64,000 bases of DNA from Lingula anatina (lineage: Eukaryota; Brachiopoda; Lingulata; Lingulida; Lingulidae). Each line of letters starts with the position of its first letter. The first letter of the stretch is position 1. The stretch spans positions 704,272 to 768,271 of the forward strand of contig NW_019775813.1 in the NCBI RefSeq assembly GCF_001039355.2, written 5' to 3'. The position numbers were made by a program, and so were the translations under genes. Below, in pieces: positions 27,601 through 40,645 of the stretch. The notes below the pieces were generated by a model. It was not told the origin of the DNA. It did not search any database and saw nothing but the letters and a program-made list of their open reading frames with translations.

Positions 27601-30600
27601 CTCTATTCACGGGGTTGTCATCCAATGCGAGATTGGTTCCATGTCTCAGCGTATCTGCACGCGAATTGGATGAATAAATCAATAAAAAAGTTAATCAATG
27701 GATTGAGTATAAAATTAAAAAATATATTAATTAATAGATTTAATAGAGAAAGTTAGAGACTACAATTATACAGTAATTGACCCTCCCCCTCCACCCCCCA
27801 AAAAGGATTTAAAAGCACCCGGTCGTACACAAGGGTTCTATTGGACTATGGGTTCTCACGTTTCTCATAAGGTTAAGCTTTTTTTTCCCAGAGCAGATTT
27901 TATCAATAACGGCTACAGCGCAGTAATAATTAATTACCCCATAAAGATATATTTAAGATGAACAATTCGCCATTACATGCTGTAGTTGTGATCCCTTGTA
28001 AACATGACTAGATACTTCCCAGAGAAGTTAATTCCCAATGGAATATTTGGCACACAGAAGAAAGAATATATGTTTCTCTGGTATATTTATCCCGTTTTAA
28101 CTATGACTTTGCAGTTTCACTGAGTATCTCCAATTTTGCAAATATATATTGAAATGAATGCATTCACTAATGGTATCTTCATTTATCATTTCCAGGCCCG
28201 TGTGAGAAGGTCCAGTTTCCATGCCAACTGACGGCAACCTATGGCGTCCCGGGGCAGTGCAACAAATATTTCCAGTGCAGCCATGGAGGGGGGTTGCTCT
28301 CCGTTCAAATGTGCCCCTCGGGGACTTTCTTCAACCCCTTCCGCAAAGTCTGCGACATTTACCTCAATATGGAGTGCACCCCCAACAACTGTCCTGACGA
28401 CTTCGTGAGTCGCCTGGAAGCGTACTCAGAGGAGCCGTCGACCACCACGATAAGTACGACAACCAAGGCCTTTGTGACACATAAACAGACAAGTGAGTTT
28501 GCCTGGTTTATTATATATTCAGGACACTTAAAGATTATGGATCCATGGGAAGCTATATGTAGTTGGACACTGGACAGAAATAGGAGGATCCTTCTTAAAC
28601 CCCCACCCTTCCCACCATCTCTTGCTTTCAACCGCTGCCACTTTCTTGACACCCTGGTCTTGCCTGAAATGGAATAAAAGTTGAATGCACTTTACATGGT
28701 GCATTAAAATAAGCTGCCGAATCGAAATTGCTTATACATTAGGGGAGACCGGGGCTAGTTGGACCCCGGGGTAAGTTGGCCCCCCGTCAATTTATGAAAA
28801 AGTAACTACGAGGTAAAAAAATTGACCACACACTCTTGCAAAGTGACCGTAGCCTACAATGCTAAGGAAGTGTCGGATGTTAAAAAGTTTTACGGTGAGT
28901 CGAAATAAACGATTTTAGCACCTAAAAGTAATTTTATTTAAGAGATTTGAAAATCTATTTTCATAGGCTTTTGATCGAATATAAGATATGTATAGGGCAT
29001 CAAACTGAAGCTCATTGTTTCAAGTTTCACAGAGATGTATCATCGTTGCCCATTCTAGCACCATAAATGGCTACCATCCTTTAAAATAAATAATGTGCAC
29101 CCGGGGCTAGTTGGCCCCCTTGACTCGGGGCAAGTTGGACCCTCATATTACCCACAAACCTTTGCGCGCAACGCTGTTTGAAATAAACAAGTTGGTGAAA
29201 TTGACAAAGCTTGCCGGTGTCTATTACCGTCTGATTGATTTTTTAAATTTTCTCTCTGGTGTCTTTTTGAAAATTTATATTAGAAATATTCTGTTGATTG
29301 TAAGTATTAAAAAGCAAATCCATTGGACTTTCCGTAGAAAAACATTTATTTTGCCTTAATTCATTGTAAGGGGTTTCCCTTTGTATTTATAGTGTTATAT
29401 GTGGCCCCAAGGGGATTTTCCACCCTTCCCTTGCTAAAGAACATTGTTGAAACAAACTCAATGGTTTAAAAACTGAATTTGTTACTTTCTTTTAAAAAGA
29501 AAATTTATCATTCGTTTTCATTCATTAAAAACCTTCTTTATACCATTATTTATTTATTCTTAATTAAAACAAAACACATTTTATTGATAGATATTTTGGT
29601 TCTTGCAACACATACCCCCCCCCCCCCAACGTGACGTATGGAAACATCAATAAATCTGCCTCATTTGAACTGTTTATTCATCAAAGACTCTCAAAAATCA
29701 ATTAAATAAATTAAAAATTTATAAAAATGTATTTCAAGGCGTTTACATGGGATATATACTTCATTTTCGTATAGGGGGGCCAACTTGCCCCGACCCTGGG
29801 GCCAACTTGCCCCATGGCGGGGCAAGTTGGCCCCCCTGACGTCAACTGCGTTTTTTGTCAAATTGTGAGCCACCTGGCATTATATTTGAAAAATAATGAC
29901 GTTGCATACGTAGCTTAGTTCATGGGGCTTACTTTGAAACCAGTTTTGTTACTCTAACCCACTCCTAGTTGGCTCTACAAGGCCAAAAGTGTCTAACTGG
30001 GCCAACTAGCCCCGGTCTCCCCTACACAAAGGAGCATAAAGTTCTTCTGAAGCTCCCCTGTTGAAAATACACGTGGTTTAATAAGAAAAAAAAAGCTGAT
30101 TTCTTTTTCTAATTTTCCCCTAATTTGTTTACCCATTTTTGTGAGTTAATTTCATTAAGAGTTATCTCTTTTCCAGAGCCCTGTGGCGACGTTTCTCTCC
30201 CCTGTACTATAGGCACCACCTGGCCATCCCCCGGCCGCTGTGATAAGTATATAGAATGCGCAGGTGGGATGGAATTCCTGGAACGTCCCTGTCCCATCGG
30301 GACAATGTACAGTGACTTTCACAAAAGCTGTGGCAGAGATATCCAATGTATCCCTAGGGACTGTAACGGGAACGAGATTGGACCTACGTACCCCACTTTT
30401 CCCGTTCGTCCCACCACCAAGACAAAGAAGCCGACGCAGCTGACGTCACCGGAAGTGAAAACAACAGACACGGAAAGTCCGAGTCCAACAACAAGTACAA
30501 CAACTACTACTACAACTACAGTTACGACTACAACAAGTATGTTACGTTTATCTTATATCATTTTGCAAATAAAGAACACGCCCAGTGGTTTAAAAATACT

Positions 30601-33600
30601 TGATATTTATGATGTTAACATAAATTTTAAAAATGTTTGTCATCTTTCTTTATTTTACTATAGTTTTCGCAATATGTTACAGAAATTGAAATTAAGACTT
30701 CTGTCCAATTGTTTTCTTTTGCCTCGAAAGGATTTATTTGTTAAATAATCTTTAACAATTGATGGTAAGCTTCTTTTTTCAGTAATTTTGTATCTTGATC
30801 GAATATAATCGGTTTACGTGTATTGCATGTTTTTTGAAGGGATATGGCCGCGTTGAGCATGGGTATATTTAGTCTTGTCAAGGGCATGAGTTAACTCTTT
30901 ACATTGTAAATGTTTACCATATCTATAATAACGAATTTGTTGGGTATCACAAATAATAGATCTCTATTTGAAAGTCCATTATCCTATATATTTCATCATT
31001 CTTTGTTTACCATTCTAACGGAAATACTGAAAGTGCGACAAAAAGCCATTATTCATGCAAACCACGGCATCATACGACTCTACTTGCCTGTCAGTTGGCC
31101 TTATTAATTGCGTCTTTAAACGCTACTTTTTTTACATGCAAGCAAAATGGCCACTTTTTTCGTCGATCCAAGGTATACGTAATTTTTGCAATATGGCAAC
31201 CTACTGGTATTTTAATTGTTTTTGTCTTTGAAGTCTGAAAAGTAAAACAAATGTCCCGAAAAACTGTACATTTCTATTGCCCTCCTTTTCCATGTAAGTA
31301 CCTCTGACCCGTGTTGGTGTCTTACACCCAGTCATTATAATGCAAGTCTGCGCAAATAAAGCCCTTCAGCTGCTGAGAACAAGTCGTAAAACTCACATTT
31401 AAAACTAAATGATAACTAAGTGTAAATACTGTCTGATATTGTTCCACCATGACAGAGTAATTTAAATACATTGAAACCCGATGATGTTTTCATTCTCTTT
31501 CCAACCAAGACACGCTGAGTCCAAGTCCAACAACAAGTACAACAACTACTTCTTCAAGTCCGAGCCCATCAACAAGTACAACAACTACTACTACAACTAC
31601 TGTTACTACTGCAAAAAGTATGTTACGTTTATCATATATTTTTCCCATGAAGAACACGCCCGGTGGTTTAAAAATACTACAGCCATCCCATAATAAATTC
31701 CCCGTTCACCTCACCCTACTCCTTTTCCCCTTACCCAGTTACCTTTTCAATAGGCACCATAGGGATGATTCGTAAAAGCTATATGTGAAGTAAAAAGAAA
31801 CAGCACAACGACAGATTTGTCTAGGCTTCAACAAACTTCAGAAGACAACGACGGCAACTACACGGGCAAGTTCTTTGAACCAGGACTTTGCCTGCTTTTA
31901 TAAAAAGAAGAATGGGTTTTAGGACTGAAGAACACTGACGAAGATGCACCGGCTGGTTTACCCCATAAATCAACTTCCGGCGAACACGCGGCACGTGGTT
32001 GGCTCCAAAAAACATCCCTGTTGCTAATGGCCAGATTGGCGCCAAACACATTTCCTTGGTTTCCCCTGCTTTTGAACTTTGTACCCTTTTCATATCTTTT
32101 TGTCAACGTTCCCATTCCAGCTCCGACCACCACGACTACCCTCCCCATCTTCCCCAATATAACCAGTGACCCTGGCATTGTTGTCACCTACAAGGGAGAG
32201 GGTATGTGCATGCCAACATACTACACATATAATTGTATGAGATAAATCAATATATATATATATATATATATTGTATTTATTTGGATGCGAGGGACGGGCA
32301 AAGGCAGGGTAATGATATATGTGGATTTTACAAATAAACCATTGGTTTGATTTATGTCATACAACTGTGAAATTTAGGGCTCCATTTAAGGTAATCCTGA
32401 ATCTTGTCAGCCAGATGAAAAACAATATTTATTTATTTATTTATCTATTTATTTATTTATTTATTTATTTATTATTTTTAAGCAGTACCAGGTCACCGTT
32501 ACAAAAGTTACAACCTTTTTGATATAGCTGCATGAAATGATATAATTCACGGTTACCTTGTTTGGTGGTCTCCCTTTGAGAGTAATGTTATTTTTGTAAT
32601 TGTGTCTAGTGTATGTCTTGAACAATACTCTTGTAATCATTGTTCTATGATTGTTCCTTCAGTGTACCATTAACATTTTTTCCTGCGATTTACATACAAT
32701 ACATTTGATGTCATGTGCGTGGCGAGTTGAGGTTGTTTGTAATGTGTGACTCGGTTTGTGTTCTGTGCATGCAATAGCAAGTGTTTCAAGACGGTATGGG
32801 GTGTAGTTAATTATTGCATGATTCAGGTTTGTATAAAGTCTTATGTAGTTGATATTTCAAAGTAAGGCGTATTTACAAGCGGGTTTCTTAGGTCAATAAG
32901 AAAAAATAAACTAATTGAAGGTACCGCAAAATCACATAGCACATGGGTCCTATTGCCCAAAAGCATTTGACCAAATGTGTCCTAAGCAAATCCGATTGTG
33001 AAAATGCCCTTAACGAACAAGTGAGTATTTAGTGGCACACTGACTGGAATATACTTTAGGTCAGTCATACAACTGGGGAGGTCTAGAGGGGTGTTAAACA
33101 CTAAATACAATCTTTAATTACAATTATAAAAACAATTATTGTAACAGTGACTGCATGTGGGCATATGCAAGTACAGTATGCGATCCAGATTTATTTTATG
33201 AGTTTTATTTTTCAAAATGTTGAAATCATTTAGGAAATAAATCATCTGAGCAAGAAGACGGCAGCCAGTCGTACAAAATGTTGGTCATTCTCGCCATCCT
33301 CATCCTGGTCGTCCTAATAGTTGCCGTCGTTGGCGGCCTGTGTATGTGGAAGAGGAGAGCTATCAAAAGGAGGTAGGAAAATGAAGCGCTTGGTGCACAA
33401 TATAATCTGCCTTGTTTAAAGGGGGCGATCTACATATGGTAATAGTGCATATTATACAGGTTCTAGCTGGGTGCCTTTTTGAAGGAAAAGCTGATGAAAT
33501 ACGTCGTTTGAGTAGTTTATTTCAGAACTAGATAATCAACAAGTGGAATTATAGTATTTTGTTCAATAAAGATATAAACAGATGAGCTGCTGCAAAGTAG

Positions 33601-36577
33601 AGAGATAGTGTGTCAAAGTATGTTTACAACTTGTATGGAAATCAGATTGCCTTAATTGCCCATTAAGACAATCTGGAACTCCTTTCAATTTAAAATCTCA
33701 GTAAACTTGGCAAAGGGTATATTGCCTAGCATAAAACTACCCAATTAGTCACGGTTTGAAGCAATTGCGTTTTAGCAGCGGACCGGAGACAGAATCATGG
33801 TCTTTTAATTGCCCGTAAGTAGGTTATAGACAATCCTTAAACCCCTACCCCGGTTCTTGGTAGCAATCCTTGTAGATTACGACCCAAATTTGCATACAAC
33901 CCTTGTAGTATAGGAACCAAATGCACATACTATCAAATTGTCATTAGTTTTGCCCTTGTTTGAAAAATAATGGGTTTTTCACATTGTTTTTTTCTATATC
34001 TAAGAGATAAAGAGGTTATCGAAAATTCATACATTTTTAAAAGCAGCAATTTGGCACAAATAGCTGTCAAAATTATACACCGAATGCCACGTATTTAGAC
34101 TCGGACGCCATCATTATCGTGTCGAGTGATGCATTTCCTTACTATCTGCGACAAAAGATGACCGCAAACATGTATCCGACATGGCCGGTGGTTTGATGAC
34201 CAGCGACGATGATTTCAACGGAGTGGAAAGCAAGGACAATCTAAATCATTTGAGTCATCAGAGAGATTGCAGAATCAGTGTAAAGTAACTGACAGTATCT
34301 CTGGCTGTATCTTTTGTAGTCATCCCCATTTTAAGATATTATGATGATGACTGTTGTTCTGATCTTCCTTGCTACGCCGGCCACTCCCTCGGAGTCAGAG
34401 TCAGAGAGCGTGAGGTGGTCAACTCTGTTATAAATATAACGGGTTTTAGACTGGACAAGAAATTGTCATCTTGAAAATGCATGTGGGACCTTAAAGATCT
34501 TTAAGATAACGGCAGGATTGTCTTTTTAAACATAGAGACGAAGATTTTATACACTTTCAAAACTACCAGCTATTTTTGAGATATATCGCATTGTTATTGT
34601 AAAGTTTCAATTCCAAAGCTAAATTAAGTAATGTAAAATTGATAAATTCAATTTATTGGAATGAATCATGCCTCTCACGCAAATGACATTTTTTAACAAG
34701 CATCAATCAAAGTTGTGTTTTTTATTTTAGTAAGGTATATTTCTGCCTAGGGTTGGTGATGCAAGGTGACATTATCTCCTCTAACTCAGTGTTTGACATT
34801 CTTGTGCACATCCGTGACATACAACTATAGTCCGTACAGGAGAACATCCATGCACCAAAAATTGAACAGGTTGTTTAAAATAAATATTATATTCAAAACA
34901 AGGTGAAACTTTCGTCTCTATGTTTAAAAGATATGTTTGTCAAGGTTTTATTTTATCAAACAATTCAAAACTATGCTAAACTTTGGTCTCTTTGTCAGCG
35001 TTTTATTTTGTCAAACAATTCAATGCATTTTTTTATATCTGATGATCAATCACCGATCCCCCGACCCCCCCCCCCCCCCGTGTTAGCTTCTTAGATTATT
35101 AGTATTATCATTATTATTATTATTATACGTTATTTTTTTATAGTTTCTTTTTACTTTCGTAGTTGAACGAGGCATATAACACCTTTAAGTTGTAAATATA
35201 CCATACTTGTGTATAGTTTTTAAGTTTTGAGTTTTTATTTTCCAGTTAACGTGCTCAATAACTTAAAGCTGTTTCTTTCCAATGCAGTTTATGTCTGTTG
35301 TAGAATCACACCTATTATCTTTCATACATAGTTTTACAGCACATCAACTAATATTTAGTCCCAAATAGAGTTAACAATTATTAAATATCAGTGGGCTCAG
35401 TGACTATGTCGTCTGCGGTTAAAATGTAGAGAACAGATCTTTTCTGTATCCAGGTGCTCCTCATAGCTGCGGCAATGTAATCATTTTAATATTTCTTGTT
35501 TTTAAACAACTTCTAAGAGGACCGATTCTTCTGTGTTGACCCAAAATCTCGTGCTGTGCCGTAATCTGCTTGTCACCACAAAACCCCAACACTAGACTAT
35601 TATATTGAACCTGTGCAACTGATTTACTTGTTTTTCTGTGCATCAAGATGTTGCATGTATATATCCATTGTAACTACAATAGGTATTAGCGCCCACGTCA
35701 ACTAGAATGCATGTGATATAGCAACCGTTTTCAACATACCCCACCCAAACCAATTCTACAATTTTTTGCAGAGATACCTAAAGTTTAATCAAGTTCAAAG
35801 AATTAGTTAAAAAAAAGGAGGCAAGGCATTGTTGGAGGTTTGACACCTTAGCTTTTTTTTCAAGTTTTGTGCTGTTGTCCCCGATTGAGTTATGTAGTCT
35901 TAAAAGACCTTTGGAGTCAAGTTTCGGCGTGAGAATTTAAATTAAAATTGAGTCACTAATTGTCATGGTAGACCAAATTTTACTACATAAAGATATAGGT
36001 CATTCTTGTACTAAAAAAGGTAGAGTTTTCGGACTAATTAAAATCAGCAAAAGCATACAAATGACAAATTTATTGGATTCTACGTTTATTCTAATATTGT
36101 ATCATATACGTAGTACTTAATTTGTCGGCTAATTGTACATGTGCTATTACTTAATTGCATTACATCTCTCTACAAATGAGGGATAGTTTAGTTCTGTCTC
36201 TGTTGGCGAAGAGCACAAAGTAAAGTTTGTTTTAAGTCAAAGTTTTGTTGCATCTTTACAGCCTACACGTACCGAAATGTACGTGGGAAATACCGTTCAC
36301 TTTTCAATGCCCGTAAGTATTTTGTAGTCCCTAACATGTTTGCAGAATGTTAGACCCTACTGCTTTGTGACTGGCATATATAGATGTTATATGATTATAA
36401 CACTGAGCCTTATTAGAATTTAGCAACTTTTTTATTGAAATAGTACCTAGATATTGTATATACCCTGTAGATATGTAGACGTTAATAGCAACCGAAACAA
36501 AGCAACGATGCATATGTTCTGGTAGAAGCATTTGTAGAAGACTTTAGTATGTAGGCTATAAATAAATAAATATCAAC

Positions 36578-36616
<39 letters not shown>

Positions 36617-38021
36617 CCGCGTTAGCGTGCACGCGCGTGTGCTGTACTTGTAGATTAAAAATATAAAAGAAGTCGCATAGAAAGCAAAAATTTATAATAG
36701 GTAGTATTACATATTAATGAAGCCACAATAAAAAGTTATCTGCGTAGGCTCTACTAGTAGTTGCGGCTAGTAGTAGTAGTAGTTAAAATAGATCAACCCT
36801 ACCATTTTAATTGGTCTATTCTTAGACCATTTTAATACATCCATTCTTAGACCTGGATAAACAGGTTTTTTTATTTTTGTGAACATTTCACCCTTTTCGA
36901 GGGTAACACACGCCCGATGGACAGATTGAAATATGGTAGATAGCCGTCATAGCTTAAGTAGATATAGTATTTCATATATCAAAATGTGATTTTATGGTCT
37001 TTTTATTTGATATGTCTTTGTAATGGTTGTACACCTTTCTGTTTAGCCATCTTCCTAGTGATTGCATGTTAAACACCATTTTGATATGTTACCTTAAATT
37101 GCACTTTCTGTAAATGTATACTTTGGCCGAGAGCAGCATTTTTATGCCCTACATTAAGTTCAAAAGTTGATATGTGCATTGTTCTTGTGTAGATGATTTT
37201 AATTGAAAATAATTACTCGTCGTCAGAAGTTCAGACTGTCACAGAGCAGGTAGCAATACAAGACTGAAAGAAACACAGAAGTTCATTACTATGTATTAAT
37301 TACCATTTTTCTTATTTTTCAGATTGCGTCGCAAGCGTCGCGCGCAGCGTCACGTGGACAATCCCGAGTACGTGTGGAAGACAGAGGATGCATACGCCGA
37401 AATTAACGAGCAGCACGTAGGAGTAAGTGGGCAATATTATACATGCTTTGACAGATCATTTTTTCTATTTATAATATCATTCATTTTGTAAATATTCATT
37501 TTTTTTTTTTTCAAATTTGATTGTCTGAAAATATAGGCTACGATCCTTTGATTGGAAACAAAATTTCGTGACAGGCATTGCATTTAAAAAGATAAACGTA
37601 AAAATACTGTCTTCATCACATCCAATGGTTATTTTAGCGAACCTTGCCCAAGAAGCCAAACATTCCCCTCCCAGAAGTGCCAAACGAAGATCCTATATAT
37701 AACAGCATCCCTGACGTCGTTCATGAGCACAGACCAAAGAACGCCACGTGGGGCGAGGAAGATCCGGGTCCTAAACATCATCACCACGAGTCTCGCAAAG
37801 CACACGAGACTCTCGCGGTGTCGCCACAGAACAACTCGGCCTCCCACCATTCTCCTAAACAACACAGCCCCAAGCACCATAAGCCGCGGCATGGCGGGCA
37901 CGCGGGGCAAGGCGGCAGGACGAAACACGGCCATGGCAGAAGGGCGCGGGAGAATTCGACGAAAGAGTTGATATCCCCCGGCGCCAAGGACAGTAACACA
38001 TACAGCCACGCGTGGGATTAG
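21601..38021 (+). CDS. Single-pass membrane protein with ephrin-receptor-like module and two peritrophin-A chitin-binding domains
   Basis: Nine exons with consistent phase: 21601-21667, 25471-25659, 28196-28492, 30177-30536, 31510-31617, 32121-32201, 33234-33372, 37323-37422 and 37638-38021. They encode 574 residues. Order: signal peptide (1 to about 22, TAVVFLWILY core); Cys-rich GCC2/GCC3 or ephrin-receptor-like module (about 33-85); CBM14 domain 1 (about 89-147) and CBM14 domain 2 (about 187-242), each with the six-Cys chitin-binding spacing; Thr/Ser/Pro mucin-like stalk (to about 365); and one TM helix (about 382-406) followed by RRxxRR-type stop-transfer residues. The cytoplasmic tail has NPEY (427-430), YAEI (438-441), a Pro-rich patch with DPIY468, and a His-rich end. 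It therefore probably binds chitin or related glycans outside the cell and recruits PTB/SH2 or endocytic adaptors inside. I know no named family with this architecture. Introns 1-3 carry several transposons. Confidence 0.85.
25846..26062. mobile_element. Foldback element in intron 2 of the chitin-binding receptor gene
   Basis: Arms of about 33 bp (GAGTTACCTTGGCGGAGTGC at the left, GCACTCCGCCAAGGCAACTC at the right, 25853-25927) form a near-perfect hairpin. Downstream, CAAAATCCGTTCATAACTTT (26033-26052) matches the interior of the element at 46,034-46,398. The region is therefore likely a rearranged copy of that GGCGGAG-ended family. Confidence 0.6.
26063..28195 (+). other. Rest of intron 2
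   Basis: No exon or gene recognised. The 89-residue ORF at 26230-26499 is GC-richer than its surroundings but has no family resemblance and no splice signals that keep phase with the gene. Confidence 0.4.
28742..30022. mobile_element. Non-autonomous DNA transposon with 21-bp TIRs and TA target site (intron 3)
   Basis: The left end GGGGAGACCGGGGCTAGTTG (from 28742) is the exact reverse complement of the right end CAACTAGCCCCGGTCTCCCC (to 30022). Both ends are flanked by TA (28740-28741 and 30023-30024), as expected for Tc1/mariner-type insertion. The 1,281-bp interior has no transposase ORF but carries further copies of GGGGCTAGTTGGCCCC and GGGGCAAGTTGGCCCC near both ends (29099-29142, 29775-29835). 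It is complete and inserted within intron 3 of the chitin-binding receptor gene. Confidence 0.85.
30460..31680 (+). repeat. Tandem duplication of exon 4 3' end creating exon 5
   Basis: The Thr-rich 3' end of exon 4 with its donor and about 60 bp of intron (30460-30600) is copied at 31505-31680. Both copies read Ser-Pro-Thr-Thr-Ser-Thr-Thr, use the donor A|GTATGTTACG, and share AAGAACACGCCC and GGTTTAAAAATACT in the intron. Exon 5 (108 nt, phase 1-1) is derived from exon 4. Confidence 0.85.
32249..32477. repeat. Microsatellites in intron 6 (TA and TTTA)
   Basis: A (TA) run lies near 32250-32271 and a (TTTA/TTTC) run at 32427-32475. Confidence 0.9.
36585..36614. repeat. (GT)n microsatellite in intron 7
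   Basis: Fifteen GT units, within the 3.9-kb intron between the TM exon and the first tail exon. Nothing else is recognised in that intron. Confidence 0.9.
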
Positions 38022-40597
38022 TAGAAAAACGCGACAAACGTCATTGTAACACTAGTCTTATGAATTTGTTTGTCAAAATACAGGAATTATATTCACAAGA
38101 AGACTTTCCCTTGTGCATGTTGTTCTTGAGGTATGAAAACTGCCATAATATATCGTAGTGCAAGCTCATCTGTCGCACTTAACAAGTGATTTGACAGGAA
38201 AGTAACGGAAGTCATGACTGCAATTGTACTCACGAACAGGACACAGTCCACGTGTTGATTGTGAACAGATATTGCCAATGTGTGACACAGTTGATGGCCG
38301 TTTATAGGATACACGGCCACATGGTTCAATTTTTTTCACGCGGAAGAACTTCCCTGAGAGGCTTGTACATCTAGAGGCAGCTCTGTGTTGGTTTTAACAG
38401 AAATGTTATTTGTTCTCTGATAGATTTATAAGTCAAATGCGACTTTCTCCGTGCGTTTGTTCGGAAGATTTAAAAGTTTGCGTGTTGGATACATCTGAAA
38501 TGTAGAACTATCAGGTTCTGAAGTCATGTCATCTGACATATAGTAACGTAACGTGACAATGACACGTGTTTCAAAGTAAGATAATTTATCCATATATACA
38601 AAAGAACACGAGGGATGTTTCAATTAACAAGAGCGTATTATATTTTGGTTCACATATGAGGCAGCTCCAGAGGTCTTGACTTTTAGATAAAGGGGTCCTG
38701 AATCTGGTTTTGTGTGTTTCAGTTCCGCTTTAAGGGGTAGAGATGGCGGAGAGGGTGTGCAAAATAACGGGTCAACATTTTGTCTCTCCCCCCCCCCCCC
38801 TGTTCAAGCTATCCCAGACCAACCAGCACACAGTCTTATTACAGCCGAGGGTACACAATTCCAAGAGAATACCGCTAAATAATGTGCTAGAATTTTCTCA
38901 CAGATGATCTTTTTGTTACCCTGAAGCGAAATTAATATTTTGTGCGATTTTGAAAAGTCGCCATATGACGTCACACAGAGTCATTTCCTTGTGACGTCAC
39001 GCTGTAATTATCTAAATTCGTCACAGGACACAGGTGGACATGCAGCCGAAGCCGCTCACAGCACCTTTGACGGATGGGTATATTCTACCCGGGAGATTAT
39101 CTTGTTAGTATTTAGATTGTATGGTGTGCAATGTGTCCCTTATAACATTGACGATCTATTTCTCTGTAAATGAATGAATGAGTCCCCTTTATAAACAAAG
39201 TCACCGTGAACAAGCTTTTAATTAGTCTCATTTCTACCTAGAGCTGGTTCAATGTCTGTGTGGGCGTTCGAGACGTAAAGCCATGTTTGTATGCGGATTT
39301 GGAGAAGTTTAATGTTATGATGTAAAGATTAACTTTTACAGAATTTGGTTTACAGTGTATGTCTACAAATATGTATATATACATGTACATGTACTTATTT
39401 GGTGCTTTTATAAAAATAAATCCTTGTTGACTGTAACGGGTTCCTTCTTACTTCCTTTTTATTTTCATTTCTGTAAGCGATTTGTGCGATGCATGCAGAA
39501 CTGTTTGACATCAATATTTGCAATATGGTCGCCTCCGGGAAAAAATGTTGCTAGGTCTTCTTGGTCTGAGCAGAATTTAGAACCCCTTTATGTCTGCACC
39601 GTGTTCCTAGAGTTGGCATCTAGAATAAAATAAAAAACATTTTATATAAAAATGATTGAAAAGGACGAAAGAAAGGAGTAATAATGCGAAACGATGAAAA
39701 TCTGGTTTGCTACATGAAGTGTTTTTCAGTGAAATGAATACCGTAGCATTCACATTGTTCGATCTCAACTAACGCAATTATGTGAGAGAAAGTGAGAAGG
39801 ACAGCCGCTTTCCATATAAACATTTGCTTGTTTCATGATTACTGTGTGTCTTGGGGATGTGTGTTCTCAAGTGTTTTAGTCTCTGTCATCAAACTTGGCT
39901 TGCTCTCGAGATATGACCCCTAGTTTCAGAGATATTTGCCATAAAAAATTACTACACGTATTTTACAACAGAAAACTCAGGTATATCATTTTTAAAAAGC
40001 TTGGTAGTGGTGATGGAGTCGAGTTTTCAGTAAACTCTCTTGAGGTCAAGCGGCGTTATTATTGACCGCGCCTATTTATCAACTAAGGTGACAACGGTCG
40101 ATACAAGAACATTTCATTAATTTATTCCCAATGAGGCCACCCATTAGCAAAATTGCAGGAAGTCAATTACAGATAGTGAAACTGTATAGTACATGCGACC
40201 TGTCACCGAGCTATTCGTGAGGGGAAGATTGCCGATCAGAAGTCAACGCAGTTCAGGGTTAAAACGCCTGAGCGCTTACTATGTCATGCGGACATCTTTT
40301 GCGTATTGGGGACTATATATTAATACAAATTTCATTTCAAGGTCCGAGCAGATGTTTTTCTTTTTAGTACGTTTTATATTTTCTTAACGTTTTCATTAGA
40401 GTTGTCTTCATTTTCAAAATGTCTGTATATATATTTGCCACCATAGCAACATTACTAACCCTTGTAATGTGACCTATATGTACATATATATAGATGTGTG
40501 TTGACAGGCTTTGGATGTTCCAGTATAGTTAGCCTGAAGTATTTTCGACTAACAAAAAATATTTGAAAGCGACATCTTAAGAAGGACCTGTTCTTAA

Positions 40598-40645
<48 letters not shown>

